The position numbers were made by a program, and so were the translations under genes. From contig DCVI01000165.1 of assembly GCA_002327315.1 (NCBI GenBank), positions 1 to 22,539 on the forward strand: DNA of 22,539 bases. The letters are read 5' to 3'. The notes below the pieces were generated by a model. The model was given only the letters and a program-made list of their open reading frames with translations, ran no database searches and had not been told where the DNA came from. Positions 5,640-12,937 of the stretch are shown one piece after another; within the stretch, counting starts at the first letter, position 1, and each line of letters starts with the position of its first letter. This DNA comes from Syntrophaceae bacterium UBA2192. Its GTDB lineage: Bacteria; Desulfobacterota; Syntrophia; Syntrophales; UBA2192.

Positions 5640-6806
5640 CTAGGCAAACTCCTTCTCGATCCGCGCCATGGCCTCTTTGAGCCGTGCGTCGGGAACCGTC
5701 AGGGAAATCCGGATAAAGCCCTCGCCATACTTCCCGTAGGCGGGGCCCGCGGCGACGACAACGGCCGTCTTTTCGAAGAGCCGGTCCGTGAACTGAAGCG
5801 AGGTCATCCCCTTCGGAACGGGAACCCAGAGGTAGAAGGTGCCCTTCGGGGCCTTGAAGTCGATGCCGATCTTCCTGAGCGTCCCGAGCACGAGCTCCCG
5901 GCGCTTGCGGTAGATTTCGAGCATCCGGGTAATGTTCTCGTTCTCGTTTTGAAGGGCCTTGATGCCTGCAAATTGCACGGCGTTGAAGATGCCCGAGTCG
6001 GTGTTCTCCTTGACCTTGCTGATAGCAGCGATGATCCGGGGGTTGCCCATGGCCATGCCGATGCGCCAGCCCGTCATGTTGTAGGGCTTGGAGAGCGAGT
6101 TGAGTTCCACCGCCACGTCCTTCGCCCCCTCGACACAGAGAAAGCTCAGGCGCTCCTGGCCTTCGAAGACCACCTCGCTGTAGGGGTTGTCGTAGCAGAT
6201 GGCGATGTCGTTCTTTTTCGCGAAGGCGACGGCCTTCTTGAAAAACTCCCGGGAACCGCAGGCACCCGTCGGGTTATTCGGGTAGTTGAGGAACATGGCC
6301 TTTGCCCGCTTCACGACGTCTGCGGGAATTTCATCAAAGATCGGGAAGTAGTCGTTCTGGGGGAGCATGGGCATGTGGTAAGGCTCGCAGTTGCCCATGA
6401 GGATGCTCGCCCGGTAGGCCGGGTATCCCGGGTCCGTCATCAGGACGATGTCACCCGGGTTCGTGCAGGCAAAGATGAAATGATGGCAGCCCTCCTTGGA
6501 CCCGATGAGCCCCAGCACCTCGTCGGCCGGATTCAGGGTGACGCCGTAGCGCTCCTTGTACCAGACCGCCACGGCTTCCCGGAAGGCATACATGCCCTTC
6601 TCCTCATCCGTCGGGTAACGGTGGTTTTCGGGGACCTTCGCCGTCCGGCACAGCTCTTCGATCACACCGGTCGGGGTGGGCTCCACGGGGTCCCCGATGG
6701 CAAGGCTGATGACGTCCACGCCGTCGGCCTTGGCCTTGTTGATCTTCTTCCTCAGCTCCATGAACAGATAGGGGGGGATTTTCGATAACCGGTCAGCAAT
6801 CTGCAC
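5640..6806 (-). CDS. dapL: LL-diaminopimelate aminotransferase
   Basis: A 388-aa fold-type I PLP aminotransferase that converts tetrahydrodipicolinate and glutamate directly to LL-diaminopimelate, bypassing the succinyl and acetyl routes. Seen: AIGDP (36-40), IGSKEG (101-106), NYPNNPTGA (about 174-182), D206 and Y209 in CYDNPYSE, and the PLP lysine K230 in SLSKPYNMTGWRIG. Placement directly after dapB, dapA and dapF, with no dapD or dapE in view, favours DapL over a generic aspartate aminotransferase. The start is GTG at 6806 with AGGAGGAG about seven bases upstream. A word-array hairpin separates it from dapB. Confidence 0.9.
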   Translation of the reverse strand: MQIADRLSKIPPYLFMELRKKINKAKADGVDVISLAIGDPVEPTPTGVIEELCRTAKVPENHRYPTDEEKGMYAFREAVAVWYKERYGVTLNPADEVLGLIGSKEGCHHFIFACTNPGDIVLMTDPGYPAYRASILMGNCEPYHMPMLPQNDYFPIFDEIPADVVKRAKAMFLNYPNNPTGACGSREFFKKAVAFAKKNDIAICYDNPYSEVVFEGQERLSFLCVEGAKDVAVELNSLSKPYNMTGWRIGMAMGNPRIIAAISKVKENTDSGIFNAVQFAGIKALQNENENITRMLEIYRKRRELVLGTLRKIGIDFKAPKGTFYLWVPVPKGMTSLQFTDRLFEKTAVVVAAGPAYGKYGEGFIRISLTVPDARLKEAMARIEKEFA

Positions 6807-6828
6807 GTTTGTCTCCTCCTAGAAGAAT

Positions 6829-6941
6829 GGCTTAAGGCGAAGGGCTTAGGGCAAAGGGCACAAAGGGAAAAAGGTTCTTGCATTCTACTCTTCCCTTAAG
6901 CCTTTAGCCTTTAGCCATTAGCTTTAGCCATTAGCCCTATG
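6829..6941. repeat. Paired heptad arrays forming an imperfect hairpin (dapB-dapL gap)
   Basis: Left arm: five 7-bp words GGCNNAR (6829-6863). Right arm: seven words of type CCTTTAG or CCATTAG (6894-6941), one of them shortened to 6 bp. The right arm is the same word type on the opposite strand, so the two arms can pair. Confidence 0.8.
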
Positions 6942-6959
6942 CCATTGGGATTGAAAAGG

Positions 6960-7766
6960 TTACTTTTTCAATCCCAATACATCCTGCATGTCATAGAACC
7001 CGTTTGGCTGGCCGACGATCCACTTCGCGGCCCGCACGGCGCCCTTGGCGAAGTTGTCGCGGCTGTGGGCCCGGTGGATGAACTCGAGCCGCTCGCCCAG
7101 CCCGCCGTAGATGATCCAGTGCTCGCCGACGATGTCGCCGGCCCGGATCGTCTGGATGCCGATCTCGGACTTGGTGCGCGCCCCAATCATGCCCTTTCGC
7201 TCGTAGACGGCCTCCTTGTCGAGGTCCCGCTTGAGGGTGGCGGCGATGATCTGGGCCATCTTCATGGCCGTGCCGCTGGGGGCGTCCTTCTTGAGGTTAT
7301 GATGGGCCTCGATGATCTCGATGTCGAAATCCTCGCCGACGATGCCGGTGACATACTCGAGGACCTTGAACATGACGTTGACGCCGACGCTCATGTTGGG
7401 GGCCAGCACGCAGCGCGTCTTTGCGGCCATTTCCCTGATCTTTGCCATCTGGTCCGCCGAAAACCCCGTCGTCCCGATGACGATGGCCTTCTTGTTGTCC
7501 GCGGCGATCCGGAGATGCTCCACGGAGGCCTCGTGATGGGTGAAGTCGATGATGACGTCGCCCTTCCCGATGACCGATTCGAGACCCGCCGAGATCGGGA
7601 CGCCCTTTTTCCCCAGCCCCAGGGTCTCACCCACATCCTGACCGATGACGGGATGTCCGGCCCTCTCTACGGCGGCCACGACCTCGATGCCGTCTGTCAT
7701 GTTGATGATGGACGCGATCCTGCCGCCCATCTTCCCGCCGGCTCCCATGACGATTGCCTTTACCAT
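6960..7766 (-). CDS. dapB: 4-hydroxy-tetrahydrodipicolinate reductase
   Basis: Cytoplasmic NAD(P)H-dependent enzyme that reduces the DapA product to tetrahydrodipicolinate in lysine and peptidoglycan DAP synthesis. The N-terminal Rossmann motif GAGGKMG is at 8-14. The catalytic and substrate-binding block EAHHNLKKDAPSGTA is at 153-167, with H155/H156 and K159/K160. The start at 7766 is preferred over an upstream ATG at 7787 because AAGGAG lies eight bases upstream and MVKAIVMGAGG is the family's usual N-terminus. At 268 aa the length is typical. It lies downstream of dapA beyond a strong hairpin and a heptad array. Confidence 0.96.
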   Translation of the reverse strand: MVKAIVMGAGGKMGGRIASIINMTDGIEVVAAVERAGHPVIGQDVGETLGLGKKGVPISAGLESVIGKGDVIIDFTHHEASVEHLRIAADNKKAIVIGTTGFSADQMAKIREMAAKTRCVLAPNMSVGVNVMFKVLEYVTGIVGEDFDIEIIEAHHNLKKDAPSGTAMKMAQIIAATLKRDLDKEAVYERKGMIGARTKSEIGIQTIRAGDIVGEHWIIYGGLGERLEFIHRAHSRDNFAKGAVRAAKWIVGQPNGFYDMQDVLGLKK

Positions 7767-7804
7767 AGCGCCACTCCTTTTCTTCAATCCGCCCTACACC
7801 CTGT

Positions 7805-7839
7805 GCCTTTAGCCTTTAGCCTTTTACCTTTTACCTTTT
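7805..7839 (-). repeat. Heptad word array (GCCTTTA/ACCTTTT)
   Basis: Five 7-bp words in phase in the dapA-dapB gap, directly after the hairpin at 7845-7879 in the direction of transcription. Unlike most other gaps there is only one arm. Confidence 0.75.
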
Positions 7840-7844
7840 ATATA

Positions 7845-7879
7845 AACGTGAAGCCCGTTTTTCAGACGGGCTCCACGTT
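7845..7879 (-). terminator. Strong hairpin downstream of dapA
   Basis: AACGTGAAGCCCGT at 7845-7858 pairs with ACGGGCTCCACGTT at 7866-7879 with 13 of 14 pairs and a 7-base loop. On the minus strand it stands 16 bases after the dapA stop and is followed by TTATATAAAA, so it can act as an intrinsic terminator or as an RNA-stabilising stem between dapA and dapB. Confidence 0.65.
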
Positions 7880-7895
7880 CAAACCAAAGGGTCTG

Positions 7896-8780
7896 CTACT
7901 TGATGAGCCCGAATGTTTTGAGCGACTGCTTCAGCTTCTCGTAGTTGGCATCGGAGAGCTTCACCAGGGGAAGCCTGATCTCGTACTGGATCTTGCCCAT
8001 CATGGCCAGCGCCGCCTTGACGGGTGCGGGGTTGGTCTCTACAAAGAGGGAATTCACCAGCGGTGTCAGCTTGAAATGAAGCTCCTTGGCCTTTTTGATC
8101 TTGCCGGCGTTGATGGTATCGACAAGCTCCGCCATGGCAGCGGGCGCCACATTGGAGGCAACGGAGATGATCCCATGGCCGCCGAGGCACATCAGGGGGA
8201 AGGTGAAGAAATCGTCGCCCGAGAGCACGGAGAAGTTCGGGCCGCAGGCGGTGATCATCTCCTGCATCTGCTGGAGAGATCCCGCGGCTTCCTTCACGCC
8301 GACGATGTTCTTGATCTTCGAGAGCCTCGCCATGGTATCCGGGGTGATGTTCACACCCGTCCGGCTGGGGATGTTGTAAACGATGATGGGGATGGGGACC
8401 GTCTCGGCGACGAGCTTGTAGTGCTGGTAAAGCCCTTCCTGGGTCGGCCGGTTGTAATAGGGGGCGACGATCAGCGCCCCGTCGGCACCCACCTCGTAGG
8501 CATGCCGGGTGAGCCGGATGCACTCATCCGTGCTGTTCGATCCCGTGCCGGCGATGACCGGTACACGCTTCTTGACGGCGGCTACGGTGATCTCGATCAC
8601 CCGGTCGTGCTCCTTGTGGGACAGCACGGGCGACTCGCCCGTAGTGCCGCAGGGGACGATGCCGTCGGTTCCATTCTTAATCTGGAACTCGATCAGTCCC
8701 CTTAAAGCCTCCTCATCCACCTTTCCCTTTTTGAAAGGCGTCGCGATGGCGACAATGGCGCCCTTGAACATAGCTCCCAT
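7896..8780 (-). CDS. dapA: 4-hydroxy-tetrahydrodipicolinate synthase
   Basis: A class I aldolase that condenses pyruvate with aspartate semialdehyde, the committed step to lysine and DAP. It is a TIM barrel with the Schiff-base lysine K163 in VGVKEAAG, Y135 and R140 in YNIPSRTG, and the threonine pair in GTTGES (45-50). The start at 8780 (MGAMFKGAIVAI) is chosen because GGAGG lies five bases upstream, giving 294 aa, normal for the family; ATG at 8771 is the alternative. The product feeds DapB, the next gene. The gap to dapF carries an octad hairpin. Confidence 0.96.
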   Translation of the reverse strand: MGAMFKGAIVAIATPFKKGKVDEEALRGLIEFQIKNGTDGIVPCGTTGESPVLSHKEHDRVIEITVAAVKKRVPVIAGTGSNSTDECIRLTRHAYEVGADGALIVAPYYNRPTQEGLYQHYKLVAETVPIPIIVYNIPSRTGVNITPDTMARLSKIKNIVGVKEAAGSLQQMQEMITACGPNFSVLSGDDFFTFPLMCLGGHGIISVASNVAPAAMAELVDTINAGKIKKAKELHFKLTPLVNSLFVETNPAPVKAALAMMGKIQYEIRLPLVKLSDANYEKLKQSLKTFGLIK

Positions 8781-8814
8781 ACAACCCTCCTCGTTTCTCT
8801 TTAAGCTTGTCATG

Positions 8815-8837
8815 AGGCGGCTCTAAGTCATCCGCCT
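8815..8837. other. Small inverted repeat AGGCGG/CCGCCT
   Basis: A 6-bp GC-rich stem with an 11-base loop, 34 bases upstream of dapA, between it and the octad hairpin. On the plus strand it is followed by TTTCGTTT. The role is unclear. Confidence 0.3.
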
Positions 8838-8864
8838 TTCGTTTACCGACCCTGACTCGGTGAC

Positions 8865-8956
8865 GAAGTTAGGAAGATAGGAAGCTATGAAGTTAAGAAA
8901 GGAAAATTCAAATTCAATTCATTCCTAACTTCCGATCTTCATAGCTTCTTAACTTC
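8865..8956. repeat. Paired octad arrays forming a long imperfect hairpin (dapF-dapA gap)
   Basis: Left arm: four 8-bp words GAAGTTAG, GAAGATAG, GAAGCTAT and GAAGTTAA (8865-8896). Right arm: CTAACTTC, CGATCTTC, ATAGCTTC and TTAACTTC (8925-8956). Folding the arms together pairs about 25 of 32 positions around an AT-rich 28-base spacer. This is the clearest paired-arm example in the window. Confidence 0.85.
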
Positions 8957-9008
8957 GCGTCGCCCGCCTTTCGGCCATTGCATCCGGGGGCTTGCCACCC
9001 TGCGACGA

Positions 9009-9839
9009 CTAACGCTCCGAATGGTATGCCTCGTCCCAGAGGAAGCCCTGGTAAACAACCGTGGTGCCGCCTTCCAGGTAAACCTTTTCGAACCCCTGGT
9101 TCGTCTTTTCAAAGTAGATTTTCAACGTCTCCCCGCTCTTTACCAGAACATCCACGGGGCTGTCAACGAGTCCTGTCCATGAGGCAACCAGGGCGGTTGC
9201 CACGGCCCCTGTCCCGCAGGCCAGTGTCTCATCCTCCACACCGCGTTCGTAGGTCCGCAGCTTGATGCGATGCCGGTTGAGCACCCGGGCAAAATTGGCG
9301 TTCGTCCCGGCGGGCTGGTACTCCCCGTGATACCGGATGGTCTTGCCCATGCTGAAGACGTCGTGGCCGTCAACGTCGTTGATGAAGACCACCACGTGGG
9401 GCACCCCCGTGTTGATGCTGTTCACCAGTACGGCCGTACCGCCCACGTCGATCGTATATCCCTTGCGAAGATTCTTTGGGTCCGTCAGGCGCAGCTTGAC
9501 GATGTCGCCCGTTACCTCGGCATCGATGATCCCCGCCCGCGTCTCGAAGGACATCTTTTCGGGGGCGATCCCCTTGATGACGGCGAAGCGCGCCGCGCAC
9601 CGGCCCCCGTTTCCGCACATCTCCACTTCGCTGCCGTCGGCATTGAAGAAACGCCAGCGGAAATTTGCCCTGTCGGAGTTTTCGATGACGATAAGCCCGT
9701 CGGCTCCCACGGCGACATGCTGCCTGCAGACGGCCTTCACGAACTCTTCGACATTCCCGACATCTCTCAGGGCATTTTCCCGATTGTCGATGAGGATGAA
9801 ATCGTTTCCGCTTCCCTGGATCTTATAGAATTCGATCAT
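9009..9839 (-). CDS. dapF: Diaminopimelate epimerase
   Basis: Converts LL-DAP, the DapL product, to meso-DAP for peptidoglycan and lysine. It is a two-domain, cofactor-independent epimerase with the two catalytic cysteines visible: C75 in EMCGNGGRCAARF and C208 in LACGTGAVATAL. The substrate-binding QGSGNDF is at 8-14. At 276 aa it has the usual length. The ATG at 9839 has GAGG five bases upstream. It lies between lysA and dapA, completing the chain dapA, dapB, dapL, dapF and lysA in one cluster. Confidence 0.97.
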   Translation of the reverse strand: MIEFYKIQGSGNDFILIDNRENALRDVGNVEEFVKAVCRQHVAVGADGLIVIENSDRANFRWRFFNADGSEVEMCGNGGRCAARFAVIKGIAPEKMSFETRAGIIDAEVTGDIVKLRLTDPKNLRKGYTIDVGGTAVLVNSINTGVPHVVVFINDVDGHDVFSMGKTIRYHGEYQPAGTNANFARVLNRHRIKLRTYERGVEDETLACGTGAVATALVASWTGLVDSPVDVLVKSGETLKIYFEKTNQGFEKVYLEGGTTVVYQGFLWDEAYHSER

Positions 9840-9853
9840 GAAAACCTCTTCAA

Positions 9854-9947
9854 GGTTTGGGCTTCAGGCTTCAGGCATCGGGCTTCAGGATAAAAAAATG
9901 AATCCATCCTTTGAAAGCCGGAATCCCGAAGCCGGAATCCGGAATCC
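9854..9947. repeat. Two heptad arrays in the lysA-dapF gap
   Basis: Five words of type GCTTCAG (9854-9888) and five of type GGAATCC or CGAAGCC (9913-9947), each in exact 7-bp phase. They flank a short spacer with seven A residues (9892-9898). The second array ends one base before the lysA stop codon. The arms are partly complementary. Confidence 0.8.
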
Positions 9948-9948
9948 C

Positions 9949-11205
9949 TTATTTAAGGTATGCCGGCACCTTTTCGCCGTGCGTGAGATCCCCGTAGTCC
10001 TCGCGCTTGCGGATGACGTGGAACTTTTTATCCTTCACCAAAACCTCGGCGATCCGGGGCCTGGAGTTGTAGTTCGAGGCCATGGAGAACCCGTAGGCCC
10101 CGGCACTCATGACCGCCATCAGGTCGCCGCGCTCGAACTTCGGGATCATCCGTCCCTTGGCGAGGAAATCGCCGGATTCGCAGATCGGGCCCACCACGTC
10201 GGCCACAAAGCTCCCCCGGTCCCTGATCACCACGGGCTGGATCTGGTGGTAGGAGCCGTAGATACTGGGCCGGATCAGATCGTTCATTCCCGCATCGACG
10301 ACGACGAAGTTCTTCTCCTCGTTACCCTTCGTGTAGAGGACCTTCGAAACGAGGATTCCGGCATTTCCCACGATCACCCGCCCGGGCTCGAAAATGAAGG
10401 TCACCTTGAGATCGCGAACCGAGTCGATGACCGCCCTGGCATATTCCTCCGGGTGGGGCGGCATCTCCTCGTTGTAGGTGATCCCCAGGCCCCCGCCCAG
10501 ATCCAGGTACCGGATCTCGATGCCCTCGTCCCTCAGCCGGTCGATGAGCTTCTTCAACCTCTCCAGCGCATCGAGGAAAGGGGAGATCTGCGTGACCTGG
10601 GAACCGATGTGGCAGTCGACACCGACGATCTCCACGTTCGGCAGCGCCCTGGCCCGCAGGTATTCATCGAGAGACTTCTCGATGTCGATCCCGAATTTGT
10701 TCGACTTGAGCCCCGTCGAGATATGGGGATGTGTCTTGGGGTCCACGTCGGGGTTGATGCGAAGGGCGATCCGCGCCTTTTTCCCCATCAGGCCGGCCCG
10801 CTCGTTGATGACCCCCAGCTCCTCGGAGGACTCCACATTGAACATCAGGATGTTGGACCGGAGGGCGAAATCGATCTCGTCGATGCGCTTTCCCACGCCG
10901 GAGTACACGATCTTTCCGGGGTCCGCACCGACCTGGAGAGCCCTGTGAAGCTCGCCGCCGGAGACGATGTCCACACCGCTCCCTTCTTTCACGAAGATCC
11001 GCATGATGGCCAGATTCGAGTTCGCCTTGGCCGCATAGCAGATGATGTGGGGAACCTCCCGAAGGGCCCCGTCGAAGACCCGGAAATGCTTCAACAGGGT
11101 CCTGTGGCTGTACAGGTAGAAGGGCGTGCCGACCTTTTCGGCAATCGCCTCGACGGGAACATCCTCGCACCAGAGCTTGTCGTCGCGGTAATTGAAGTAG
11201 TTCAT
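9949..11205 (-). CDS. lysA: Diaminopimelate decarboxylase
   Basis: PLP enzyme (fold type III) that decarboxylates meso-DAP to lysine, the last step of the pathway. Seen: the PLP lysine K60 in ICYAAKANSN, HIGSQ (substrate/PLP), the glycine-rich LDLGGGLG, and CESGDFLA with the catalytic cysteine near the C-terminus. The start at 11205 (MNYFNYRDDKLWCEDVP) gives 418 aa and matches the usual N-terminus; the longer in-frame start at 11274 would overlap the lipoprotein gene. There is no strong ribosome binding site, so translation may be coupled to the lipoprotein gene that ends 22 bases upstream. Confidence 0.96.
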   Translation of the reverse strand: MNYFNYRDDKLWCEDVPVEAIAEKVGTPFYLYSHRTLLKHFRVFDGALREVPHIICYAAKANSNLAIMRIFVKEGSGVDIVSGGELHRALQVGADPGKIVYSGVGKRIDEIDFALRSNILMFNVESSEELGVINERAGLMGKKARIALRINPDVDPKTHPHISTGLKSNKFGIDIEKSLDEYLRARALPNVEIVGVDCHIGSQVTQISPFLDALERLKKLIDRLRDEGIEIRYLDLGGGLGITYNEEMPPHPEEYARAVIDSVRDLKVTFIFEPGRVIVGNAGILVSKVLYTKGNEEKNFVVVDAGMNDLIRPSIYGSYHQIQPVVIRDRGSFVADVVGPICESGDFLAKGRMIPKFERGDLMAVMSAGAYGFSMASNYNSRPRIAEVLVKDKKFHVIRKREDYGDLTHGEKVPAYLK

Positions 11206-11227
11206 CCCGGGAACCTGTTGCACCCTC

Positions 11228-11401
11228 TTATTTAACCGGAACTTCACCAGCCGGTTTTTCCGGCTGTTGAGCACTCGTGTTCGCTTTCGGCGTCTGCGGC
11301 GGGAGGGGATCCCCTTTCTTTCCGCATGCCGGCACGGTCAGCAAAAAGATGCCTATTATAATGATGAGGGCATATCTGCACAAGCGCGTTCTTTTCCCCA
11401 T
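11228..11401 (-). CDS. lptM: Small LptM/YifL-like lipoprotein
   Basis: A 57-aa lipoprotein precursor. After basic residues (MGKRTRLCR) comes a hydrophobic stretch, ALIIIIGIFLLTVPA, and then the lipobox cysteine C26 followed by GKKGDPLPP. C-G-x-K-G-x-L at the mature N-terminus is the hallmark of LptM (YifL), an outer-membrane lipoprotein that assists assembly of the LptD lipopolysaccharide translocon in enterobacteria; whether the role is the same here is inference. The location fits: the E. coli gene precedes dapF, and a short lipoprotein gene between argH and lysA is familiar in related bacteria. It starts four bases after argH. Its only ribosome binding site (AAGGAT) is supplied by the heptad array at the end of argH. 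It is short enough to be missed by length-filtered gene calling. Confidence 0.88.
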   Translation of the reverse strand: MGKRTRLCRYALIIIIGIFLLTVPACGKKGDPLPPQTPKANTSAQQPEKPAGEVPVK

Positions 11402-11404
11402 GCG

Positions 11405-11437
11405 CTTATCCTTTATCCTTTATCCTTTTACTTTTAC
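11405..11437 (-). repeat. Heptad word array at the argH 3' end
   Basis: Four to five words of type ATAAAGG read on the minus strand. They encode the last residues of ArgH (KSKRIKDKG), include its stop codon and supply the Shine-Dalgarno-like AAGGA for the lipoprotein gene. Confidence 0.75.
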
Positions 11438-12818
11438 CCTTCTTTTCCGCCTCCCCGATCTGCTTGAGCACTTCCTTCCTCGCTGTCCCGCCGATCGTCT
11501 GCCGGGCATTGACTGCCTTCTTCACGGGGATGACGGCATAAACACCCTCATCGAAGCCCGTGTAGAATTTCCGGAATTCCCGGAGGCTGAGATCGGAGAG
11601 ATCTTTCCCCTTGGCGATGCAATGGGCCACGAGCCGCCCGACGATCCCGTGGGCTTCCCGGAAGGGAACCCCATAGGTAACGAGGTATTCGGCCACGTCG
11701 GTGGCCGTCGAGAACCCCTTCGCGGCTTCTTCCAGCATCCGGGGCCGATTGAAGGTGAGATTCCCGGCCATCCCGTTGAGGACCATGAGGCTCATCTTCA
11801 CCGTGTCGACGGTGTCGAAGAGGGGTTCCTTGTCCTCCTGCAGGTCCCGGTTGTAGGTCATCGGAAGCCCCTTCAGGACCGTGAGGATCTTCACGAGGTT
11901 CCCGTAGACCCGACCGGTTTTTCCCCGGACCAGCTCCGCCACGTCGGGGTTTTTCTTCTGGGGCATGATGCTCGAGCCCGTCGTGTAGGCGTCGGAGATC
12001 TCCACGAAGCCGAATTCGCCCGAGGACCAGATGATAAGGTCTTCGCAGAAGCGGCTCAGGTGCATCATCAGAAGGCTTGCATCGAAGATGAACTCGGCCA
12101 CGAAATCCCGGTCGGCAACGGCGTCCATGCTGTTGGCCGAGATCGATTTGAAGCCCAGCAGCCTCGCCGTGTACTTCCGGTCGAGCGGCAGGCTGGTGCC
12201 GGCGAGCGCAGCCGATCCCAGGGGCATCACGTTGACCCTCTCCAGGCATTCTGCAAGCCTTGTCGCGTCCCTGCCGAGCATCTCCCGGAAGGCGAGCAGG
12301 TAGTGCGACAGGAGCACCGGCTGCGCCTTCTGCATGTGGGTGTAGCCGGGCATGATGGTGTCAAGCTCCCTCCTGGCGAGGGCGATGAAGGTTTTCTGCA
12401 GCCCGGCAACGAGCTTCAGGATCTCGCCGATCTCGTCTCTCAGGTAGAGGCGCATGTCGAGGGACACCTGGTCGTTGCGGCTCCGGCCGGTATGGACTTT
12501 GCCGCCCGCGGGACCGATCCGCTCGATGAGGCCCCGCTCGATTGCCATGTGGATGTCCTCGTCGCTCTGCACGAACCGGAAGGCGCCCGAGCCGATTTCC
12601 GTCCGGAGTTCGGCCAGGGCCTCGAGGATCTTGCCGGCGTCGGCGGGAGGGATGATCCCCTGCTTCTCCAGCATCCGGCAGTGGGCGATGCTCCCCTCGA
12701 TGTCATGGTCGTAGAGCCTCATGTCAAAGGGAAGCGACGCCGTGAAGACCTCCACGAGCCGGTCCGTCTCCTCCGTGAACCGCCCGCTCCAGAGCTTTCT
12801 CCGTGTTTTTCCGCCCAT
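11406..12818 (-). CDS. argH: Argininosuccinate lyase
   Basis: Cleaves argininosuccinate to arginine and fumarate, the last arginine step; a cytoplasmic homotetramer of the fumarase/aspartase superfamily. Seen: HTGRSRNDQ (109-117), H161 in GYTHMQKAQP, and the signature GSSIMPQKKNP (281-291) with the catalytic serine S283. At 470 aa it is slightly longer than usual: the tail after about residue 455 (EKKGKSKRIKDKG) is basic, has no family equivalent that I know, and is encoded largely by the heptad array at 11405-11437. The start at 12818 has AGGTGG three bases upstream. Confidence 0.96.
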   Translation of the reverse strand: MGGKTRRKLWSGRFTEETDRLVEVFTASLPFDMRLYDHDIEGSIAHCRMLEKQGIIPPADAGKILEALAELRTEIGSGAFRFVQSDEDIHMAIERGLIERIGPAGGKVHTGRSRNDQVSLDMRLYLRDEIGEILKLVAGLQKTFIALARRELDTIMPGYTHMQKAQPVLLSHYLLAFREMLGRDATRLAECLERVNVMPLGSAALAGTSLPLDRKYTARLLGFKSISANSMDAVADRDFVAEFIFDASLLMMHLSRFCEDLIIWSSGEFGFVEISDAYTTGSSIMPQKKNPDVAELVRGKTGRVYGNLVKILTVLKGLPMTYNRDLQEDKEPLFDTVDTVKMSLMVLNGMAGNLTFNRPRMLEEAAKGFSTATDVAEYLVTYGVPFREAHGIVGRLVAHCIAKGKDLSDLSLREFRKFYTGFDEGVYAVIPVKKAVNARQTIGGTARKEVLKQIGEAEKKGKSKRIKDKG

Positions 12819-12837
12819 GTACCACCTGTGGGTAAGA

Positions 12838-12937
12838 CAGTTGATCAGTTAATAAGTTGACAAGTTGATAAGTTAAGGAGTTGACGAGTTGAATAGCTGA
12901 TTTCGCAATTTCCGAATCAACTCATCAACCAATCAAC
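12838..12937. repeat. Long octad array with opposing arm (argG-argH gap)
   Basis: Eight 8-bp words in exact phase (CAGTTGAT, CAGTTAAT, AAGTTGAC and so on) fill 12838-12901. Three opposite words (GAATCAAC, TCATCAAC, CAATCAAC) fill 12914-12937 and touch the argG stop codon. The arms pair partially around a 12-base spacer. It is the longest array in the window. Confidence 0.85.

Noticed and set aside
6939..8705. A 588-codon plus-strand open frame antisense to dapB and dapA, and similar long antisense frames over dapL, lysA, argH and hslU
   Set aside because: The minus-strand genes have full family motifs; the antisense frames stay open because of strong GC codon bias and translate to low-complexity, histidine- and aspartate-rich text without start signals.
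11206..11404. A lysine riboswitch or other leader before lysA
   Set aside because: The space is occupied by the lipoprotein gene, and no L-box features are visible.
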